Assembly (NCBI RefSeq): GCF_037325665.1
Contig: NC_090246.1
Coordinates: 40,692,243 to 40,756,242 of the forward strand
Source: Littorina saxatilis
Taxonomy: Eukaryota; Mollusca; Gastropoda; Littorinimorpha; Littorinidae
Reading direction: 5' to 3'
Length of the DNA stretch: 64,000 bases
Each line of letters begins with the position of its first letter. Positions within the stretch are counted from its first letter, which is position 1. The notes below the pieces were generated by a model that saw only the letters and a program-made list of their open reading frames with translations, had not been told where the DNA came from and made no database searches. The translations under genes and the position numbers were made by a program. Shown one piece after another: positions 56,216-64,000 of this stretch.

Positions 56216-57525
56216 AGGAATCTGTCAGTGTGTCCAAAAAGTGTTACACAAACACCATTTTTTAGACTTGCTTTATCTTATTAATGTTGTTGTGGGTAAG
56301 AAAGAAGATGTGGTTTTTAGCAGAATAAAACTGTTTTTATTGGTATGGGCCACCTGGGGCAGTTAAAAACCCGTTATAAACCGTTATTTTCTAATTTTTC
56401 ACCGATCTTTATGAAATGTTGTGGTTAGGTTGGTTGTCCCTAACTGAATTTCAACAAGAATAAAAAGTTGATTTTTGGCAGTTAAAAAACCGTTAAATCC
56501 CGTTTTTTCACCAATCTTTATGAAATTTTGTGAGTAGGTCCGTTGTCCACAACTGAGTTTCAATACGTACTTTTCAGAAGAAAAACAAGCTTTTGTCAGT
56601 TATAAACCGTTATTTTCTAATTTTTCACCGATCTTTATGAAATGTTGTGAATTTCAACAAGAATAAAAAGTAAAATTTTGGCAGTTAAAAAAACGTTAAA
56701 TCCCGTTTTTTCAGGAATCTGTCAGTGTGTCCAAAAAGTGTTACACAAACACCATTTTTTAGACTTGCTTTATCTTATTAATGTTGTTGTGGGTAAGAAA
56801 AGAGATGTGGTTTTTAGCAGAATAAAACTGTTTTTATTGGTATGGGCCACCTGGGGGGGGGGGGGGGGGGGGGTCAGTATAGTGTCTTGAGCACTTAAGG
56901 GGAGGTTCTAGCATGGGTGAAAGCGATTTTTCCAAAAAAATGTGATTTTGGGGTTCTTGCAATAATGGGTAGATAAAACATTGTATAGTATTGTGGTGGA
57001 AGAAATTTCACCAAATCATTAAACTGTTAAAATGACAGTTTAACCGCCAAAAAACACTCTGCTCCTTGTTTCTTGGTCCCTAATTGTCGGATTTACACCA
57101 ACATTGGCACAGTGATCCATTGTCCCTAACTAATCTCCAATACAAACTTTTCAAGAAGAAAAAGTTAATTATTGGCAGTTAAAAAAAACTTTATAAACCG
57201 TTATTTTCTCATTTTTCACCGATCATTATGAAATGTTGTGGTTAGGTTGGTTGTCCCTAACTGAATTTCAACAAGAATAAAAAGTTGATTTTTGGCAGTT
57301 AAAAAACCTTTAAATCCCGTTTTTTCACCAATCTTTATGAAATTTTGTGAGTAGGTCCGTTGTCCATAACTGAGTTTCAATACGTACTTTTCAGAAGAAA
57401 AACAAGCTTTTGTCAGTTATAAACCGTTATTTTCTAATTTTTCACCGATCTTTATGAAATGTTGTGAATTTCAACAAGAATAAAAAGTAAAATTTTGGCA
57501 GTTAAAAAAACGTTCAATCCCGTAA
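56216..57525. repeat. Satellite-like block with units of about 118 bp and larger duplications
   Basis: Units built on GGCAGTTAAAAA, CCGTTATTTTC, TTTTTCACCGATCTTTATGA and CAACAAGAATAAAAAG recur at 56360, 56475, 56595 and 56675 and again from 57175. A 143-bp segment (GGAATCTGTCAGTGTGTCC...) occurs at 56219 and 56714; a segment of about 345 bp occurs at 56360-56707 and 57176-57523. Confidence 0.8.
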
Positions 57526-57707
57526 GATCTACTTTATTCATAGGTTTGTGTGTGTTCGTTTGTAAGAGCAGTGAGTGATAATAGCATGACGTTAGGCTTT
57601 TTGAGCTAGCATCGTGGCTTACGCGCTTAGGACGAGGATGTTAATGACAAAACCAGGAAATCCCAACAAAGTGTCTGTGCATCAGTCATTCCTGTCCCTT
57701 TTCTAAG

Positions 57708-57801
<94 letters not shown>

Positions 57802-58008
57802 GCGCACGCACGCACACACACACACTGAAAAAAACATATGCAAGCATCAACATTTCAACGAGACAAACCCAATGCTGGTGTGTCGAAGGAGACAGCCACA
57901 GCGGGCTTGTTCGAATCAAAGTATCACACCATATCTTCAGCGTATTACCAATACCTGTCCCAATATAGACCAGTTGGTCTAAGAGGACGTTAAACCCTAA
58001 TAGTCAGT

Positions 58009-58074
<66 letters not shown>

Positions 58075-58615
58075 TCCTGTCACCGCCCTCAATCTGTGCC
58101 TTGTACAATGATCTGGTAATTTTATTTAAGTTTATTTTATTTAATTAATTTTATTTTTAAGTTTTTACCTTGTGTTTTGTGTTGAAAAATAAATACATAC
58201 TCCAGAATTGACAAAAAGTGTCTTGTACATTTTACGTGTTCTTTGTAAAATATTGCCCCAGCCCCTCCACCTGTGAAGAAAGGACACCTGTCTAATAGGG
58301 ACACCATTACCATACCCCAAGGGTGTCCTTTAGAGACAGGTTTTACTGTACTGCCGAACAACACTTTTCTTCCAAGTTCCATTGTAACGAAACACTTGCC
58401 TGGAATTGTAATGTCTTTTATACACGTAAATACCTGCCCACAGATAAAATGGAACCACAACCCCAAACCAAATATAATATCCCATCTAAAAAAAAAAAGT
58501 CACATCCCCAAACGCAAAATAATTAACCCTAACTGCCGGATGCAAATTGAAACACATTTTTTTCATTAGTTTTAATTATATTTTGCCTGAGGAAAACAAA
58601 ACAGCCTGAAATGGA
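57526..58615. other. Non-coding stretch with CA and CT tracts
   Basis: (CA)n at 57712-57828 and (CT)n at 58013-58072. No gene recognised. Confidence 0.6.
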
Positions 58616-59082
58616 CTGGGTGGTCGAGTGGTAACGCACTTGCGCTCGGAAGCGAGAGGTTGCGAGTTCGAACCTGGGTCAGGGCGTTAGCAATTTTCTC
58701 CCCCCTTTCCTAACCTAGGTGGTGGGTTCAAGTGCTAGTCTTTCGGATGAGACGAAAAACCGAGGTCCCTTCGTGTACACTACATTGGGGGTGTGCACGT
58801 TAAAGATCCCATGATTGACAAAAGGGTCTTTCCTGGCAAAATTGTATAGGCATAGATAAGAAATGTCCACCAAATACCCGTTTGACTTGGAGTAATAGGC
58901 CGCGAAAAGTAAATGTTCGCCGTAATGGCTTGAGGTTTACTGGCCGATGTGAATGCGTTATATATTGTGCGTAAAAAATGTCTGTTTGTCTGTAAAAAAA
59001 TTCAATTTCAAACGGCAGAAATTAATATGTAAAGCGCGGAGAGCAACGGTTAATTGTGGTTCGCGCTATATAAGCTCTCATG

Positions 59083-59083
<1 letters not shown>
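58616..59083 (+). mobile_element. tRNA-derived SINE, family S2, copy 2
   Basis: Same head (CTGGGTGGTCGAGTGGTAAC, box B GAGTTCGAACC) and body as 7456-7971. It ends GCGCTATATAAGCTCTCATG followed by an (ATA)n tail (59083-59113). Confidence 0.88.
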
Positions 59084-59113
<30 letters not shown>

Positions 59114-59116
<3 letters not shown>

Positions 59117-59800
59117 GTCGCGTAAGGCGAAAATACAACATTTAGTCAAGTAGCTGTCGAACTTACAGAATGAAACTGAACGCAATGCAATTTTTCAGCA
59201 AGACCGTATACTCGTAGCATCGTCAGTCCACCGCTCATACTCGTGGCAAAGGCAGTGAATTTGACAAGAAGAGCGGTTTAGTAGTTGCGCTGAGAAAGAT
59301 AGCACGCTTTTCTATACCTCTCTTCGTTTAAACCTTCTGAGCGTGTTTTAATCGAAACATATCATATCTATATGTTTTTGGAATCAGGAACCGACAAGGA
59401 ATAAGATGAAAGTGTTTTTAAATTGATTTCGAAAATTTAATTTTGATAATAATTTTTATATTTTTAATTTTCAGAGCTTGTTTTTAATCCAAATATAACA
59501 TATTTATATGTTTTTGGAATCAGAAAATGATGGAGAATAAGATAAACGTAAATATGGATCGTTTTATAATTTTTTATTTTTTTTTTACAATTGTCAGATT
59601 TTTAATGACCAAAGTCATTAATTAATTTTTAAGCCACCACGCTGAAATGCAATACCGAAGTCCGGGCTTCGTCGAAGACTACTTGACCAAAATTTCAACC
59701 AATTTGGTTGAAAAATGAGAGCGTGACAGTGCCGCCTCAACTTTCACGAAAAGCCGGATATGACGTCATCAAAGACATTTATCGAAAAAACGAAAAAAAA
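59114..59800 (+). mobile_element. Family H repeat, copy h (left part)
   Basis: Starts CAAGTCGCGTAAGGCG and is collinear with copy e up to the A-run that follows GACGTCATCAAAGACATTTA; copy i begins there. The hairpin end is not present. Confidence 0.8.
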
Positions 59801-60174
59801 CAAGTCGCGTAAGGCGAAAATACAACATTTAGTCAAGTAGCTGTCGAACTCACAGAATGAAACTGAACGCAATGCCATTTTTCAGCAAGACCGTATACTT
59901 GTAGCATCGTCAGTCCACCGCTCATGGCAAAGGCAGTGAAATTGACAAGAAGAGCGGGGTAGTAGTTGCGCTAAGAAGGATAGCACGCTTTTCTGTACCT
60001 CTCTTTGTTTTAACTTTCTGAGCGTGTTTTTAATCGAAACATATCATATCTATATGTTTTTGGAATCAGAAAATGATGGAGAATAAGATGAACGTAAATT
60101 TGGATCGTTTTATAAAATTTTTTTATTTTTTTTTACAATTTTCAGATTTTTAATGACCAAAGTCATTAATTAAT
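59801..60174 (+). mobile_element. Family H repeat, copy i (left part)
   Basis: Starts CAAGTCGCG inside the A-run of copy h and stops at TTAATTAAT where the DIRS-like element begins. An internal segment present in the other copies is missing near 60066. Confidence 0.75.
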
Positions 60175-60473
60175 GTGTCAGTTTAGAGGAACGATAAATT
60201 GTTTTTAAACTGAAGGTGAGGCGATGGTATTTAGGACTGGACAAGGATGGTGAGAAAGGGGGAAGGAATGGAGATAGCGGATGTGGGCGGGGCCTAGAAG
60301 TAAGGAGGGAGGGGGGAGGGTGTTGTAGTGGAGGTTTTGGCGCCAAACTTTCTGGCAAGGGAGTGCCAGAGGATACACGCGCGCTCTTGCATTAGCGGCA
60401 AAGCAGCGGCAAAGCAGCGGCAGCAGCATTGAAGTGCACGCGTCGGAAATTGAACATTATTTGGTGATCATGT

Positions 60474-60673
60474 NNNNNNNNNNNNNNNNNNNNNNNNNNN
60501 NNNNNNNNNNNNNNNNNNNNNNNNNNNNNNNNNNNNNNNNNNNNNNNNNNNNNNNNNNNNNNNNNNNNNNNNNNNNNNNNNNNNNNNNNNNNNNNNNNNN
60601 NNNNNNNNNNNNNNNNNNNNNNNNNNNNNNNNNNNNNNNNNNNNNNNNNNNNNNNNNNNNNNNNNNNNNNNNN
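60474..60673. other. Assembly gap of exactly 200 N
   Basis: A run of 200 N, which looks like a default gap size. The bases on both sides share TCATGT. Confidence 0.98.
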
Positions 60674-60675
60674 TC

Positions 60676-61563
60676 ATGTCCGAAATAGAACAATGGTGTA
60701 AGGAGTCAAACCTTCCTTCAGCGGTGACCAGCGTCCTCGTCAAAGAGGGGTTCGATTCGTTGGCGGCCCTCAAATGTGTCGAGCCGGAGGATTTGGACTC
60801 CCTGAGTGCCAACATGAAAAGGGGGCATCTTGCCCTGCTTCGGGCAGGGATTAAAACCCTGCAAGCAAAAGATGGGGGAGGCCCCATGAGCAACGACACC
60901 GCCAGAGGTGCCAGTGGTTTGGCGGAATTGTTGGGGCGACTCAACATGGACGGTTCGCCAGTGACGCCGGCAAGACCCAAAGGTGAGGGATTAAAAATCA
61001 TCGATTTTGTTTCATCCTCGTTGGCTGTGGAGGAGGAGGTGTCTCTTGGCGGAGGGGTGACAATCAAATTACCCAATACAAAGCCGAAGTTAGATCGGGT
61101 GTCACCCTCCGCCTGGATTGTGGCAAATGCCAGAATCATGGCCACACTCCTGTCCCGGGATAAAGACTTTGATGTAGCGGCCTATCTACGCTACACAGAG
61201 ATGGTGGGGGAGTTAGGCTGCCGTTTCACCTGGCAGTCTGTGCTCATCTTCGACGACGAATATCGACAGCGTCAGGCGGCCGACAAATTGTCCTGGGGGA
61301 CCGAAGCACCACACCTGGCGACAGTTGTGCTTCGGGAGCGGGCTACGCCAACCATCAAGAAGTCTGGCGGCAACGGCGGAGCCAGTGGCGCGCACCGACA
61401 GCGACCGACAGGACCCGGGGGCAAAGAGGTGTGCCTGCAGTACAACAAGGGGTCATGCGCCTATGGTCCACGTTGTATCTACGAGCACGCGTGCAGCAGC
61501 TGCGGCAAGGACCATCCCACAACCCAGCACTCAGCGAACCCTGGCAGCCACCCCCTGATATAG
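60676..61563 (+). pseudogene. Gag-like part of the DIRS-like element (fossil)
   Basis: About 295 codons. The N-terminal 60 residues (EQWCKESNLPSAVTSVLVKE, then EDLDSLSANMKRGHLALLRA) resemble a SAM-type helical domain. The C-terminus has a CCCH-type knuckle (CLQYNKGSCAYGPRCIYEHA) and a second Cys/His cluster, suited to RNA binding. Confidence 0.6.
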
Positions 61564-61731
61564 GATCCAGCACAGCAAATTGTCTCTACGGCCAAGGTAG
61601 GCCCCAACCACTCTAGTCCTTATGCAGCACAGAACCCTGACAATTGTAACTTTCTCTGTGGTAGTTCTTCCATTAGCGCAAAACTTCATATTTGGCAAAA
61701 TGAGCTGGTAGATGATAGCGATAAGACCTTT

Positions 61732-62838
61732 TTGTTGGATGGCATAGAACACGGTTTTCGCATTATTGCAAGAGGCAGTGTAGTAACACCAGTAGAACAT
61801 AAGAACCACAAATCAGCGATACAGCATAAAGTAGCAGTAGAGCAGGAACTCATAGATCAGATAAATAAAGGAAACTACGTTATTGCTTCAAAGAAGCCTA
61901 CCATAGTTAGTGCCTTGGCAGCTATACCAAAAAACGATAAAGAAATCAGACTCATTCACGATGGCAGCAGACCTTATGGACAAGCAATGAACGATTACTC
62001 AATACCGGAAAGTGTTAAATTTCAAACATTAAGAGATGCCTGTAACTTAGCAAAGAGCGGATATTGGTGCGCTAAAGTTGATCTTCAAGCAGCATACAGA
62101 TCTGTGTGTATCCACCCAGAGAACTATCAGGTAACTGGACTCAAATGGGTTTTTGGTGATGACAAAACACATACTTATCTTTTTGACAGCAGACTGCCGT
62201 TTGGCAGTAACGTAGGTCCCGCTCATTTCCATAGGATTTCACAGGCTGTGAGACGGTGTATGATTAGACGAGGAATGAGTGGAGTAGTGGCCTATATTGA
62301 TGATTTTTTGTTAGCAACAGAAACAAAAGAAGAGTGTGAAAAAATGCTTTTTACCTTGATTAGATTACTCAGAGAATTAGGATTTAACATCAGTTGGAAG
62401 AAAGTGGTGGGGCCTACCCAGCGCATCACCTTCCTGGGGGTGGACATTGACACCCAGGCCTGCACACTGTCGTTGGGCAACGACAAGATACAACAGCTAC
62501 GACAGAAGCTACAGCAGTTTCAGCGGAAACAACGCGCAAGCAAGCAGCAGCTACAGAGCCTCGCAGGCTCTCTCAACTGGGCGTCATGTGTGGTTCGGGG
62601 AGGCAGATTTTTTCTCCGTCGCATACTTGACGCACAAAAACCTTTGCAGCAGCAAAAGCACAAAACTAGACTTACAAAAGCCTTTCATGAAGACTTGCAA
62701 TGGTGGTTGGCTTTTCTTACAGTGTTCAATGGTACCGTGTATTTTCATCAACATGCTACGCAGCATGTGTATGTCGATGCGTGCAATATAGTCTGGGGAC
62801 TCGTGGCAAGAATACACCACAATACTGCAAATCATTGA
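61732..62838 (+). pseudogene. Reverse transcriptase/RNase H part of the DIRS-like element (fossil)
   Basis: Shows VDLQAAYRSV, RLPFGSNVGPAHFHRI, the active site YIDDF and ITFLGVDID, then a connection region and the first RNase H block (HVYVDACNIVWGLVA). The fit is to DIRS-type reverse transcriptases. Confidence 0.75.
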
Positions 62839-63857
62839 ACAAATTGTAGTTTTCTCAGCAATTGCTCATAAAAGTACAAAGAATCGATTAAGAGGATGAC
62901 ACAAGTCACCCAGCAAGTATGAAAGGGTGAAAAAATTAATTAAATAAAAATCGTTTCGAAGGTAAACAACGCAGTGCGGGAGATAACTCCAACACGAGTT
63001 ATCCGCGACCTTGGGAATATTAGCCAATCAGATTTTAGACGTATCGCTTTGCGCGGAATACTTGTCGTCTGCTTGAAGAACAACAGCATGGCGTTTGAGT
63101 TTGCAGAATGAAGGCGCCTGCTATATATTTTGCACCCACGACCTTCGAGTAAACGGTAAGATGCTTTCAGTTACATGTATACATGTTTTTAATGGGGGGG
63201 GGGGGGGGGGGGTAGACGGGAGGGGGTGAGGGGGGCGCGAAAGTGATTGCAATGAATGCCAGATCTGTATCTGTGTCAATACGTTGAAAAACCACTTCTG
63301 TCATTTGATCGACGGAAGGGAGGTGCGCATATAAATAAGTCCTAAACTGGGTGGAGATCAGATTTAAAGATCTCCATAGATCCTGCCAGAACTTGATCGT
63401 CCTGTAGATGGTTCCAGTCTACGATCGTCCTGGGAAAATAAGAGTTCCTGTGAAAGCAGCGGCTATTGTCCGCAACACTGTTTCAACACTATTTGTTGAC
63501 ACAAAATCTTGGAAACGCCTTGCTGTTTAGATCTGTTCGTGTTTACCTTGCTTTCGGTTTTATGTGGCCCTGACAGTCAGAAATCAAATTGAATTTTGTA
63601 CATCTTCGATATGTAGGTAATTGGTAATTAACTCTTGAATCTTGATGATGTTATTGCATGTACAGAAATCGGTACGACAGTCTATTAACATTATATATGT
63701 ATCATAAGAAAACACAGACATTTGAAGTGCATGCTTCATTCAATCCACGTGCGTTTTGCGTGCGGTCACTACTGGGTTCTCTCATTCGCTGCACAGAGCC
63801 GTAGACGATCATGTCACAGATCTAATGTCACCTAATATTCTAGCCATGCGTGTTGGT

Positions 63858-63899
<42 letters not shown>

Positions 63900-64000
63900 C
63901 TGTGTTTGTGTGGGTGTGTGTGTGTTAGTGTGTGCGTATGTGTGTGTGCCGTGTGCGTGCCTGTGTGGGTGTGTGTAGAGAGAGAGAGAGAGAGAGAGAG
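62839..64000. other. Non-coding right edge
   Basis: A CCAAT motif (near 63023) and TATATATTTT (near 63121) occur, but no gene can be tied to them. A poly(G) tract lies at about 63195-63212, (GT)n at 63858-63972 and (GA)n at the very end. The missing right halves of family H copies h and i are not found here. Confidence 0.55.

Larger units (their letters stand above)
60175..62838 (+). mobile_element. DIRS-like tyrosine-recombinase retrotransposon, partial (fossil)
   Basis: Begins at the junction with family H copy i. Parts recognised are a gag-like frame (60676-61563) and a reverse transcriptase/RNase H frame (61732-62838). It is incomplete and broken, probably in one or two places, and no terminal repeats were recognised. 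The right boundary is not clear. A 200-base assembly gap lies inside it. Confidence 0.7.

Noticed and set aside
58257-58360. GGACACC/GGTGTCC motifs resembling an operator or MITE end
   Set aside because: Too short and imperfect, and no flanking duplication or second copy was found in the window.
63023-63130. CCAAT and TATA motifs resembling a promoter near the right edge
   Set aside because: No coding sequence follows within the window, and such motifs are common by chance in AT-rich DNA.

Overview
The window looks like gene-poor, repeat-rich DNA from an invertebrate, most likely a mollusc and probably a gastropod. This is an inference. It rests on intron-bearing host genes of invertebrate innate-immune type (Toll-like receptors with a small ectodomain), several tRNA-headed SINE families, very abundant CA/CT microsatellites, tyrosine-recombinase retrotransposons and a LINE carrying a 2A peptide. 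No species marker was recognised.

Layout. 1-6905: a roughly 30-bp minisatellite interrupted by a SINE and by a nearly whole 5.0-kb LINE (1847-6862). 6906-14544: microsatellites, a tRNA-headed SINE, a 1.05-kb palindromic element flanked by TA, and a MITE. 14545-19342, minus: a large intronless gene of tryptophan-centred repeats, ankyrin repeats and a SOCS box, with one frame break near its 3' end. 19493-24019: a second MITE copy and LINE relics. 24020-27442, minus: a two-exon BTB gene whose second exon is split by a retroelement, and a second BTB first exon abutting a TTAA-flanked transposon. 28071-42829, minus: a complete three-exon Toll-like receptor (TLR-A). 43635-48127: intergenic repeats. 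48258-51288, plus: a decayed divergent paralogue, TLR-B. 51289-64000: microsatellites, SINEs, a satellite block, a repeat family called H here, and part of a DIRS-like retroelement containing a 200-base assembly gap.

How the parts fit together. TLR-A and TLR-B are a head-to-head pair with identical exon phases. TLR-A introns (4.1 and 8.5 kb) are about ten to twenty-five times longer than those of TLR-B (0.42 and 0.34 kb), and the excess is mostly nested transposable elements. The nesting gives relative ages. Family H is a tandem-forming repeat of about 0.85 kb with a terminal hairpin and an internal CA tract. It inserted as a dimer into a TTAA-flanked transposon, and as a trimer that was later hit by a young Ngaro-like element. 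An empty-site comparison between two TTAA-element copies gives the H boundaries to within a base or so and suggests insertion at an A/A (T/T) step with little or no target duplication, as expected of Helentron-like rolling-circle elements.

The strongest leads are the LINE whose ORF2 lies in the same frame as ORF1 behind a single stop and has no early ATG, the H dimer, the repeat/ankyrin/SOCS gene, the split BTB gene, and the near-identity of the two TIR exons. All family names come from reading motifs; no database search was run.
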